A stretch of DNA of 64,000 nucleotides from Pezicula radicicola (lineage: Eukaryota; Ascomycota; Leotiomycetes; Helotiales; Dermateaceae). Location: contig PDUO01000002.1 of the NCBI GenBank assembly GCA_003008705.1, positions 1,382,898 through 1,446,897 on the forward strand, in the 5' to 3' direction. The notes below the pieces were generated by a model. That model made no database searches. It was not told the origin of the DNA and was given only the letters and a program-made list of their open reading frames with translations. The translations under genes and the position numbers were made by a program. Positions 46,101 through 56,031 of this stretch are shown one piece after another (the first letter of the stretch is position 1; every line of letters begins with the position of its first letter).

Positions 46101-47707
46101 TGATGGTTATCTGAGAGAAGTGGACCGCTTGGCTGCGAATTTTGGAGCTCCAGGTGCCCACGGTAGTTCCGCAGAGACAGCTGGGTACTTCAATTCCGTT
46201 TACGTCGAACCTTCCTGGACAAGATTTCAGGAGATCGCTAAATCATCCGACTCTACACCAGAAACCATCCTCGATGCATTTCCGTTCCATAATTACTTCT
46301 CCAACGCTCCTCAGCCACTTTTCCCTCCTGATTCAGACAAGGAGGCAATATTGGACATCGCATATGGTTGCTATCATCATGTCTCTAAGATATTCACTGA
46401 ACTTGCAGATGTTCGGCCATTCGAAATCCTACGACGTGATCGAGACAAAGCGAATTACCTCCTCACAAATGAAGCCCGCATCATAGCCATGACATCTACG
46501 CATGCTGCTATGAGACGGAAAGAGATCTCATCTCTAGGTTTCCATTACGACAATGTTATAATGGAAGAAGCAGCACAGATTACAGAAATTGAGAACTTCA
46601 TTCCTCTTGCATTGCAGAATCCCAAGAATAGAGAGATTCCCCTACAACGCGTTGTCCTTTGCGGAGATCATTTCCAAAACTCACCTGTCATTCAAAATCT
46701 CGCATTCCGTCAGTATGCCAACCTCGAACAGTCCCTTTTTTCTCGTCTTGTCCGTCTCGGTGTCCCAACAATCAACCTTGACCAGCAAGGGCGCGCTCGT
46801 CCTTCTATAGCTTCTCTCTACCAATGGCGATATCAAAATCTGGGGAACTTACCTCTGGTTCAGACCGCCCCCGAATTCCAAACCGCGAATGCTGGCTTCA
46901 AATATGATTACCAGTTCATACAAGTGCCGGATTACAAGGGCAAAGGGGAGTCGGAGCCAACGCCTCACTTCATCCAGAATCTTGGAGAAGCAGAATATGC
47001 TGTGGCCATATTTCAGTATATGCGTCTTCTTGGGTACCCAGCTTCCAAGATAAGTATATTAACCACTTATGCTGGACAACGTGCTCTGATCAAGGATGTT
47101 CTCAATCATCGCTGCTCAAAAAACCCTCTTTTTGGTTTACCCAAGATCGTCGCGACAGTAGACAAATACCAAGGCGAGCAAAATGACTGTATGTCTTTCC
47201 CTCATTGCAACTCGCTCCATAGCTAATAATTTTCCAGATGTAATCCTCTCGTTAACACGCACATCCCACGTTGGCTACCTCCGTGATGTTCGGCGTCTGA
47301 CTGTAGCACTCTCTCGTGCTCGCCTGGGTCTCTACATCCTCGGTCGCCGCGAGGTCTTTGAATCTTGTGTCGAGCTCCGACAAGCATTCGACATCATTCT
47401 GCAGCGTCCAGATAAGCTGATGCTTGTTACAGGGGAGCTGTTTCCTTCGACCCGTATCCTAGAGGACGAGGTAGGTAAGACTGTACCAGGTGAAACCGTT
47501 ATGGAGGGTGTAGAGCATCTGGGCCAGTATGTTTTTGAGATGACGAATGCGAAGGTACAGCAGTTGAGAGCAGAGAGGGGCTTGCCTGAAGCAGATATTA
47601 CAGTGGCAACTGAGGAACCGATGCAAGGCGAGCTCGATGAGATACCAGAGGTGGTTGATGAGGAAGAAGAAGATATGAGAGACGCTTATGACCCGCTAGA
47701 TGCTTAA
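43155..47707 (+). CDS. Aquarius/IBP160 intron-binding spliceosomal helicase (Cwf11-like)
   Basis: Five exons (43155-43560, 43610-43996, 44052-44871, 44919-47188, 47238-47707) with introns of 47-55 nt encode 1450 residues, close to the human protein (about 1480). The N-terminal armadillo-like half begins with PTVADLQGDNEFAQLAKQHW. The SF1 helicase core has Walker A GPPGTGKTDVATQ (about residue 849), the Walker B equivalent MEEAAQITEIENF (about 1085), LCGDHFQNSPVIQN, QQGRARPSIASLYQWRY and, from the last exon, the motif VI region VALSRARLGLYILGRR (about 1318). Aquarius binds the intron upstream of the branch site in the spliceosome and links splicing to exon-junction-complex deposition. The C-terminus is acidic. 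Head-to-head with THOC1, so two mRNA biogenesis factors share one intergenic region. Confidence 0.94.
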
Positions 47708-48674
47708 GAGTTTGGTCATGGTATTGGCGTTTTGTAGGAATTATAGGCCTGGTTGGCTGTAGAAAAAAGGCTACAAGTTTGTAAAAGATTGATATCCATC
47801 TTGTTCTTAGTTTCCTCACTATGGGTTGCTCTTCGTCCATAATAAGTGCTTCGAGTAGGTGAAAGGTGAAAAGATTTGGCGCAAAATGCTCAAAATCGAC
47901 CGACAAAGTTATACTCCTGCTTGTTTGTAGTGCGAGTTAAGAACCTGAAGACTAGGTAAATAGCGAGGGCTACACTACAATGGATGACATAATAGAGGTC
48001 ACACAAAACACTTACAAGTAAAGCAGATAGTCCCTGCAAGTCGCAACCTTTAGTCGATTATAAACACGTTTAAGACAAAGGAGTTTGCTAGATATAAAGA
48101 AAGGGCTTGGCACGTTTTATATACGTATGTCCAGTAGTAGGGTCAGATGCATATAGGAGCTATCCACAGGAAGGATAAGGTATGTGTGCTTATTCATAAG
48201 GCGTGTCGCAGGAGTTCTGTAAGTTGCCTATATTATAGTAAGGTTTCGTTGACATACAGCTTTACGGAAGTTAAACAACATACAAAGGATACCTATACAC
48301 TGTCTACAATCTTTCTATCAGTAGCTTGGGTACTAATGTCTACTCTGGTTAGACTTGGACTCCTTATGAGTTAGGGCTATTTTACTGTTCAAGTAGGGAA
48401 CAATGCATGGTTTTCAAGGGAAGAGGGCTTTTCTATTGTCTAATTCCCGTTTTGAGATTATCCCTGTCGTAGCAGCCATTTTCCTGATCAGCGCCTTAAA
48501 AATCCACTTTAACCTGAATCACCAAATGGTATTTTCCTCAAAGAACGCCATATTTACTCCAGAGCTACACAAGGCTCTTACTTTTCCCCCAAAAATTTCG
48601 CTGAAAGCTTGTTCAACTTTGTCCGTCGTCGCCGCCTACCAAGCTGCAGCTAATTCTCAAACCTCCAAGAATCA
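47708..48674. other. Intergenic, Aquarius to second DUF7730-like gene
   Basis: No supported gene; only short frames without domains at 48147-48374 and 48403-48678. The first 200 bases are probably the Aquarius 3' UTR. Confidence 0.5.
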
Positions 48675-49935
48675 CTAAGTAGCCGAGTTATTCCCAACTA
48701 GTCTCTTCTGTAAGTCGTCCCTCAGAACACTGTACGGTTCGCTTGGATTAGGCCCTTGTGGAATAGGTACAACAGCTACTGTTCCGCCCCATCTAAGCAA
48801 TCCAAAGAGAATCTCAAAAGATTTCAGGCTTAGGTTGCCAATAGCCTTCCATTCCTTAAACTTTCCAACACCTTCATAAATACAAGTCGGAATAAAGTCT
48901 GACCTGGGACTCTCCACTCCACCTACCGGGTGCATACGATAGTAGGTATTGCTCCGAATCTGTGTAGTAAAGGTGATCTGCAGATGTTGCAGCCCCTGAC
49001 ATTCTGCAAGAACAGTGAATGCTTTTGACAGCGGGCTTTTAGGGTTGCTGCTTGTGAGGTGATATTGGAGATGAAGAGAGCGAATGGCGTCTTTATGTGC
49101 AGGGTTGATATGAGGAAGGTACTTGAGCAACTCTTGCTGGTTACTGAAGTAAAACTGTTTGGTTTTGTAAAGCAGTGCGCCTCCAACGACGTCAACGTAA
49201 ATCTGGCGGGAGACGAGTGAGAGTGCGAAAATATCTCGAGAGCCATACTGAACCATGGAGCATTGGAAGCGGTTGCCAATTTTCTTCGGTTTGACATCAT
49301 GGTCTTTGAAAATGCTATGGATCACATACTCCCAGATTATCATGCGTTGCTCAATAGGGAGTCGAAGAAGGCCGCAAGTCTGTGGAACAATCCCGAGTGA
49401 CCATTCGAGTGACTGCAACGTCAGTATGTTATTCTTACACTGTAAAACAGTAGCCAACGCTAGTAACACACTTTGCTTGAGATACGCGAAATGACTTGAT
49501 CTTTGGAAGGTACCAGGAGGCTACCACTCCTTAAGCTCGACTTGAACATGATCAGGGTTATACTGAGATTGCCGAGTAATTTGAGAACTCCGGAACCCCT
49601 ACATCACCAAGTTGATTCGAGCAACTCAAAACTCTGTGTCCAGCGCATAATGGATGCTCTTCTTGTCGAAGTTATCATCACCGTCGTAGTGAGAACTTAC
49701 ATGTATGCCGTGTTCAAGGGATACTGCTTCATAATTCTTCTTTACTTTGCCATATTTCTTTCTCTTGACATTTTCGACCTATAGATTCTTAGTTCATGGA
49801 AGTTAAGGTTAGCTGGAATAGACTTACATCAAAGGCATGGAACCTACGCAGGGTGGTGATAGGACGAGTCTTGTTCTTCCTCTTCTTTGTTGGCGTCGAG
49901 TCGACCTTGCGGCTCTTGGACTTTTTGGTGGCCAT
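48675..49935 (-). CDS. DUF7730-like protein, possibly disrupted by an amber codon
   Basis: The main block (49408 down to 48675) reads CGLLRLPIEQRMIIWEYVIH, then SLVSRQIYVDVVGGALLYKT and GLQHLQITF, the same plan as the DUF7730-like gene at 31.3-33.0 kb. A credible 5' end lies upstream: the ATG at 49935 (MATKKSKSRKVDSTPTKKRK, basic and NLS-like), exon 49935-49828, exon 49778-49701 and a third exon starting at 49598, all with GT-AG introns in phase. That third exon stays in frame with the main block except for one TAG at 49523-49521. Either the gene is a pseudogene with one nonsense mutation, or a further intron removes the stop. A GTAAGA donor with a TACTGAC branch site and a CACAG acceptor in 49381-49440 shows that extra splicing is possible. 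Function unknown. Confidence 0.6.
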
Positions 49936-50422
49936 GATGGGATCGTAAAGTGGATGTTGAGCGTACAAAGGAGGTACGCCTTTTTATATTCTAGAAATGG
50001 TTGCCTAAACACACTAAACCGTAAACTAGAGCTTACATAAGCGAGAAATTGTTAGAGTTAGTGTAGATAGGCAGTTGCCTGGGTATCTTATTCGTTAGTG
50101 GCCTTGGTAGCTGGCTTCTAATATCTTTCATTCTGTAGATAGCACCTAGGGGTCAACCGTATGAAATTCCGAGAAATTGCCAGAATGAGCAAATTTGCCT
50201 ACCTACCTAAGCTACTTGGCTTCTTCTATGAAATTCATCTTGATCTTTGCATAACTGCTTAGGCACGGAGTACAGTACTTGTATATGCTTGTAAATTCGC
50301 TACCTACCTAGGTATATCTATTGCAGCGCCTTATGATCCGGTCGCCAAACTCCATCGCTAAAAGGCAGTATGAATGAAATCAGGAACGATACGCTTCCCC
50401 AAGGCTGATTCCGGAACCTTCG
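49936..50422. other. Intergenic, second DUF7730-like gene to Rad26
   Basis: Promoter side of the DUF7730-like gene and 3' side of Rad26. It contains two TACCTA-rich patches (about 50198-50215 and 50299-50320), otherwise nothing recognised. Confidence 0.5.
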
Positions 50423-53400
50423 TTACTTGAACTCCTCTCTTAGGACCCATCGTCCTCTCATTCTACTGTTACCCTTCTCAAGCTTCGCGATCTCGCCCAG
50501 CATATGCTTAAATTCAGCCGTCTGCTGTGCGGTCTTGCACATTCGATCGAAATGGTTAACAAGGGCCTGACTTGGGACAGAACCACCTTGCGCCTTAATA
50601 AAATCTCTAATCAGTTTCATAAAATCTTTTCCTCTCGGTGCTCGCTCAGTGGAAGCTGGAGTTCCTGATCTGGAGCTACTAGCACTTCCAGCATTTGAAA
50701 TGCCTTGTCTATTGGCTAGACCTGCGAGAATACCAGCAGAGCTAGGTCCACCACCGCGTCTGGTGTTCACAGGTCTTCCGGCTGAACCAAATTCGCCGGT
50801 CCAAGTGACGGTGCCTGCTTCTATGCTCCTCGCAGCCTCTCCAGCTTTGCGGAGCTCAGATGCTGCCTCTGCAGCCACTTTCTTGGCTTCACGCTCGAGC
50901 ATTCCACGATCTGCCGCGATCACTTTCTTCCCGTTTATGATTTGATCGTGCTCCAGTGCACTATGAACTCCAGAGCGCGCAAAGATACCTTCCATTAATC
51001 GAGCCTCATCCGTCGTTGGCTTCTCCTCATCCGAATCGCCCTGGAAAGCTTCAACGCTTGCCACACCGTTGAGGTTACGCAATTGGTTATCAGCATCTCC
51101 TTGACCAGTCTCTGCCTGTTTGGAATTGCTGCCTTGCAACTTTGCGGCATCGCTTTCGAGAAGAGGGACGTGTACTGAATTACCGTTCATTGGCCCTTTG
51201 ATGGCTTTGGGGTCCACAGGCTGCAGCGAGCTGTTGGAATAAACTTCTGTACCTTTGAACATTTCACCGGTCTCGGTTGTTCCATCATCAGTGCCACCAA
51301 GCGTAAAGAGATCATACAGGTCCTTCATTTGAAATGTTTGACGCTGCTTCGGATCCTTTAGAATCTTATTAGTCAAGAATTGTTTGAAAATCTGTCGATG
51401 ATAGATCTTCTCTTCAATCGTTCCAGCTGTCATTAGGCGGTAAATCGTGACTTCTTTTTTCTGGCCCAAGCGCCAAGCACGCTCTCGGGCTTGAACATCT
51501 GTTGACGGATTCCAGTCTGGGTCGAAGATGATAACTCTGTTAGCTCCTGTGAGATTTACACCAAGGCCTCCTACTTTGGTGGTAAGCAGGAAGACATGAA
51601 GATCGGGCTCATTGTTAAAACGGTCTACCAAGCTCTGTCTGTCTTTGATGTTCGTACCACCATCCATCCGGAGATAGTTGAAGCCGTCAAGCCCCTTGAT
51701 GAAGTCTTCAATAATGTTGAGCATTTGTACGCCCTGACTGAACAACAAAGTCTTGTGGCCATATCCTTTCCACATCTCCAGAAGTGCCTTGACAACTTGC
51801 ATCTTTCCTGACTTGTTTGGGTTTCCCCATTTATACCCAGGTTTGCCTTTCAATCGTGGATCGAGAAGATCTGGATGATTACAGATTTTGCGCAAGATGT
51901 CAATGCCATATAGTGATTGACGTGTGTGATTCAATATTGAAGTCATATCATCTGAAGCAAGGAAAAGCTCGTATGCGTCACATTGAGGCTTCGTAAGCTT
52001 GCAGAAGAGTACTTGCTCGCTTTTCTTGGGTAAATCTGCGGCGACATCAACTTTCAGGCGCTGCAAAAGATATGGACTAATTGCTGCTTTCAGAGTTTCC
52101 GCGCACTTGGTGGCCGTCATGACTTGTAAGTTCGTTGCATTCGCGTATCCACCGAGCCTGATTGGTACCTCAAACGCTTGTCGAAAGTTTACCAAAGTAC
52201 CAAGCCGCATTGGGAAAACGAAATCAAACAATGACCAGAGCTCGATGAGATTGTTCTGCATTGGAGTTCCTGAAAGGATAACGCGGTTATGAGTACGCAA
52301 TTCCTTGCAGTAGATTGTGATTGCAGTGTTGGGATTCCGAATTTTGTGTCCTTCATCCAATACGGAATAGGCCCAGTCCACTGGAATCAAAACATCGCTG
52401 TAGGTCTGTAGACCGGCATACGTTGTTACCAATACATGTCCATGCTTCACAACGCGATCAACAATCTTCTTAGCAGCTTTCGAAGATTTTGCAGGCTTTC
52501 GCTCTTTGCGGCCATAAATTTCTTCTTCGTCATCCAAGTTGTCTTCGTTACGAACATTGAGCATGCCACTACCAGAGCTATGTAGGATTGAAACCCGCAA
52601 CGGCGGCCACCACCGGTGAAATTCGTTGACCCACTGTCGAAGAACTGTAGCCGGGGCTACAACGATAATGGGCTTGGTGAGCTTTTTGCTGTAATGAAGG
52701 GCGGCCAGAAATGAGATAATCTGAATAGTTTTGCCCAAGCCCATTTCATCACCAATAATACCGCCAACCTGCTGATTGTAAAGTTCTCCCAGCCATTGTA
52801 CACCGGTTTTTTGATAGTCAAATAACGCAGGGTATATATCTCCCGGGAGCTTGATATCATTGTCGAATTGGTGATCTGGCTCGTCTGGACAAGGCTTGAA
52901 CCATTCTTCATCGCCATCCTGATCATTTGCGGATTGGTCGTCCCCATTCGAAACAACTTCCTTATCTTTCCTCCGATTTCTGGCTGAGCTTCTCTTTTCA
53001 ACCCAGGTCCGCAACCTGGACTGATACATTTGCTCGTTTCCATCATCAATACCGGTCAGGTCAACCTTCTCCTCTGCTTTGGCTTTCCCAGAAGTTCGTT
53101 TCTTCGCAGTCTTTGCAGTCATGAGTTCGTCTTCTTCATCCTCGTCACCTTCCCCGTCGTCGAAAGACGTAAATTCAGCATCAGAGGCCGCTGGCGTGAA
53201 AGCATCTTCATTTAGTGCAGCAGCCGATGATTTTGGTGGTCGAGAAAGATATGAAGTCGAAATAGTATCGAGTTTTCTCTTCTTACGAGGACGAAGATTG
53301 AACTCACTGTCGGGTGTGGTGATGCCACTAGAGGTATCATCTGCAAATCCTGGCAGTCGGAGGTTTTGGTGAGATCTTGGTTCAGCATCTGACACAACGA

Positions 53401-54106
53401 GTGGTTGTTCGTCATCTGCCTCCTCTTCAGCATCCATAAGCACCTCTGTAAGATCCCCATTCAGTCCTTCAGGCCCTCTTTCAGGCATCCGGGAAAAGGG
53501 TGTGATCTTTCCTGTCCGAATAAGGAACTCTCGTTGACTCTCGTTCGGCATCCTCTTGTTACCTCCAGCATCATCTGCCTGTCCGCCATCCCTCACACCA
53601 TCGTTTTGATGTCTCTCATCTATGCGCTGTTGTATATCGACCTTATCCTTTTGTAAACCTACAATCTCGGCCTCGAGCCGTTGAATTTCTGTCACACATC
53701 TTCCTCGCATCAAAGGGTTGTTTGCCAGTGTGTGGAGCCGTCTTTGCTGAAGACGAATTTGATTCTCCAGCTTTGTAATATTACTGTCAACCTTCTCTAT
53801 GCGCTTCTGGTCCCGCTCGTCCTCTTGCTCAATCATCACCAAATTCGCTTGGTGTGTAATATCTCTCTCGAGGTCGTCTTGGTCTCGAACATTTTCCGTC
53901 AGGCCTTTTAGAGCGGTTGCCTCGTCCGCAGGTAGCACATATGTGCTCTCAACCTCCTCCGCATCTTCGACAGCTTCATCCGCGACGACAGCGGCAGCTT
54001 CTGCAATTGTATCGGTAGTCTCGCTATGAAGTTTCGCAGTGCTTTCTGTCGGGGGTGAAAGGGTATTGGCCTCGGAGGCTGGCTTACGTTCACTGAAAGA
54101 CGCCAT
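50423..54106 (-). CDS. Transcription-coupled repair ATPase Rad26/CSB (ERCC6), SNF2 family
   Basis: A single intronless frame; I start at the ATG at 54106 (MASFSERKPASEA), giving 1227 residues. The N-terminal 300 residues are charged and include a coiled-coil-like segment (QDDLERDITHQANLVMIEQE) similar to the autoinhibitory region of Rad26/CSB, then basic RPRKKRKLDT. The SNF2 ATPase core has GIIGDEMGLGKTIQIISF (Walker A about residue 456), SVLDEGHKIRNPNTAIT (DEGH box about 582), LSGTPMQNNLIELWSLFDFV, TTKVGGLGVNLTGANRVIIF and QARERAWRLGQKKEVTIYRL (motif VI about 872). The order and spacing fit the Rad26/CSB subfamily rather than Rad54 or Swr1. It remodels stalled RNA polymerase II at DNA lesions in the nucleus. 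The C-terminus ends in a conserved acidic and basic tail (RMRGRWVLREEFK). No introns in 3.7 kb, unlike its neighbours. Confidence 0.93.
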   Translation of the reverse strand: MASFSERKPASEANTLSPPTESTAKLHSETTDTIAEAAAVVADEAVEDAEEVESTYVLPADEATALKGLTENVRDQDDLERDITHQANLVMIEQEDERDQKRIEKVDSNITKLENQIRLQQRRLHTLANNPLMRGRCVTEIQRLEAEIVGLQKDKVDIQQRIDERHQNDGVRDGGQADDAGGNKRMPNESQREFLIRTGKITPFSRMPERGPEGLNGDLTEVLMDAEEEADDEQPLVVSDAEPRSHQNLRLPGFADDTSSGITTPDSEFNLRPRKKRKLDTISTSYLSRPPKSSAAALNEDAFTPAASDAEFTSFDDGEGDEDEEDELMTAKTAKKRTSGKAKAEEKVDLTGIDDGNEQMYQSRLRTWVEKRSSARNRRKDKEVVSNGDDQSANDQDGDEEWFKPCPDEPDHQFDNDIKLPGDIYPALFDYQKTGVQWLGELYNQQVGGIIGDEMGLGKTIQIISFLAALHYSKKLTKPIIVVAPATVLRQWVNEFHRWWPPLRVSILHSSGSGMLNVRNEDNLDDEEEIYGRKERKPAKSSKAAKKIVDRVVKHGHVLVTTYAGLQTYSDVLIPVDWAYSVLDEGHKIRNPNTAITIYCKELRTHNRVILSGTPMQNNLIELWSLFDFVFPMRLGTLVNFRQAFEVPIRLGGYANATNLQVMTATKCAETLKAAISPYLLQRLKVDVAADLPKKSEQVLFCKLTKPQCDAYELFLASDDMTSILNHTRQSLYGIDILRKICNHPDLLDPRLKGKPGYKWGNPNKSGKMQVVKALLEMWKGYGHKTLLFSQGVQMLNIIEDFIKGLDGFNYLRMDGGTNIKDRQSLVDRFNNEPDLHVFLLTTKVGGLGVNLTGANRVIIFDPDWNPSTDVQARERAWRLGQKKEVTIYRLMTAGTIEEKIYHRQIFKQFLTNKILKDPKQRQTFQMKDLYDLFTLGGTDDGTTETGEMFKGTEVYSNSSLQPVDPKAIKGPMNGNSVHVPLLESDAAKLQGSNSKQAETGQGDADNQLRNLNGVASVEAFQGDSDEEKPTTDEARLMEGIFARSGVHSALEHDQIINGKKVIAADRGMLEREAKKVAAEAASELRKAGEAARSIEAGTVTWTGEFGSAGRPVNTRRGGGPSSAGILAGLANRQGISNAGSASSSRSGTPASTERAPRGKDFMKLIRDFIKAQGGSVPSQALVNHFDRMCKTAQQTAEFKHMLGEIAKLEKGNSRMRGRWVLREEFK

Positions 54107-56031
54107 GTCCACCGCTGGAAGTGAAAGAGAGGAATAGAAGATGAAAGTTCATCTGTGTGTTGCTATGTGAAGAGAATGACAGAGCCTCGCGATGGGAGCC
54201 TAAATAACCTTTTCGGTAAGTGGCAAAGGTGAAAAGTTGAGGAAAGAGTGACCAGACAAGACGAAACGACGTAGACTAAGTGTGATACTTCAGCCTGGAA
54301 GGGGGGAGAGAGAAAACGACGGAAAATTGTGACAGTGATGTTCAAGACCTGTGGTTGGAAAGGCGAGTGTATCTTCAAAAGCCTCATCACTTTGATGATG
54401 AATAATACAGCCTTGTCACGTGTTAAATGCAAGGCTGGACTACCAAACTACCAGGATGGAAGGGACCGGGGTGTTCTGGGAAGTTTTCGCTGCCCCAAGA
54501 CCTTGTTACAGTTCAGACTTCCCGGCTATGGTCATACCAAACAGATGAGTCGTGACTTTTATCCTGGATCACGGCTTCAAAACTAAGACGACGAGCCGGA
54601 CCTACGGTTTAAAGAATGGAATCCACCCAAGTTTGTCAATTGATCCTTCAAGTTAATCTTAATTTTGGATCTCTCCTTGATATGCAGGACGATCTACATC
54701 ATAGGTAGTGTGTAGCGACCAGGTTGTTGGTACGAAGTATGTGTTACAACTCATGGTCTTAATTAAATCAAGTGTCAAGGATCTTACGAAATACAGTAGG
54801 GCCTCCCGAACCCAGTAACAAAGTCGTACAATATCCCTGCCCAAAGAGTGATCCTTCCTACAATAATAATAGAGAAATACTTAAAAGTCGTATTGCACCA
54901 TCACAAGTGAAATTACAAAGCTGTGAAAGCACTGAGCAGCCTTCTTATTAAGTTATACCGTAGCAACCTATAGGAAGCAAATGAGAGAAGGTCTGTCGTG
55001 GAATTTTGGATACGACAAATAATCTCAGCCAGAACTCTAGAATGTGCAAAGGCAATAAAATACTTTAATTTCAAAACAAGCTGAAAGCAACCTCATGTAC
55101 GAAGGTATTCGTCGGTTACCACCTTAAGTAATTCACACGTGACCTCTAATGTCTGAAATAGGTACTGTACATAGTGACGAATGTTGGCGCTTGAGACGGC
55201 GTGTATAAAGAAAGTTGAAAACGGCAAACAAAAGAAAAGAAAACCCAAATTCGTGGTCTGGGTGCTCGGAATCGGGTTTATGGGGAGGATTTGAGCTTTG
55301 AAGACCAAGAAAGGATTTCCTTATCTCTGACTCTGGATGTTTCCTTGAAACCAAGTTGCACATTATTCGCATTCATTTTTGTCGTTTGTAGGGCGACCAG
55401 TAAATGAATTGCGAGGGTCTACTTATCCCAGAGATTAGGCCTTTCCACCCACTCAGCATCCACCTACAACAGGCTGCTCGCTGCCCAAAGATGAAGCGGT
55501 CAAGTTAGGCCAGACTGACATGACTTGGTAAAGTTGGTGTACCGGACGGTGCCACGATAGACAGCAGATCGTGTGCTCTGCAGAATAAAATAGAGCGCAG
55601 TCTATCAAGAATGTATCATAAAGTGGAGAGGGACCTAATGAAAGAATCGTCCTTGCGATTTTTAAGAACTGAAGTGTCATCGCATGCTTTTTTTACATGC
55701 GCCCAGCCTGAAGACGCTAGGCCCAATCCAGCTGCTCATACTTCGACCTGACTTCACCTTCGCGGCAAACTTGACGACGACGACACCTCTGTGACAATGC
55801 ATCGTTGAGACGCCAACTCCTTCTTTTCGGGCTGTATCTTGCCCTTTCAACAGCCCTTCCTTCCAATACACGCGTTTGCCTGTTGTTTGCTGGCCACGGC
55901 CGATTCTTTGAGCTGCGACCTGTTTTGTCCCTCGTAAACTTACCCTAGCTCTGCGAACACAGCCCGACCAGGCTGATAGCTACCTACTCCTCAGACACCA
56001 ACTCACCTCTGCCGCCTCTCATCCAGACACC
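54107..56031. other. Intergenic, divergent 5' regions of Rad26 and Yak1
   Basis: No supported gene in 1.9 kb. The flanks should hold the two promoters. The 200 bases before 56032 are pyrimidine-rich, as is common in fungal leaders. Frames at 54.2-55.7 kb lack domains. Confidence 0.5.
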
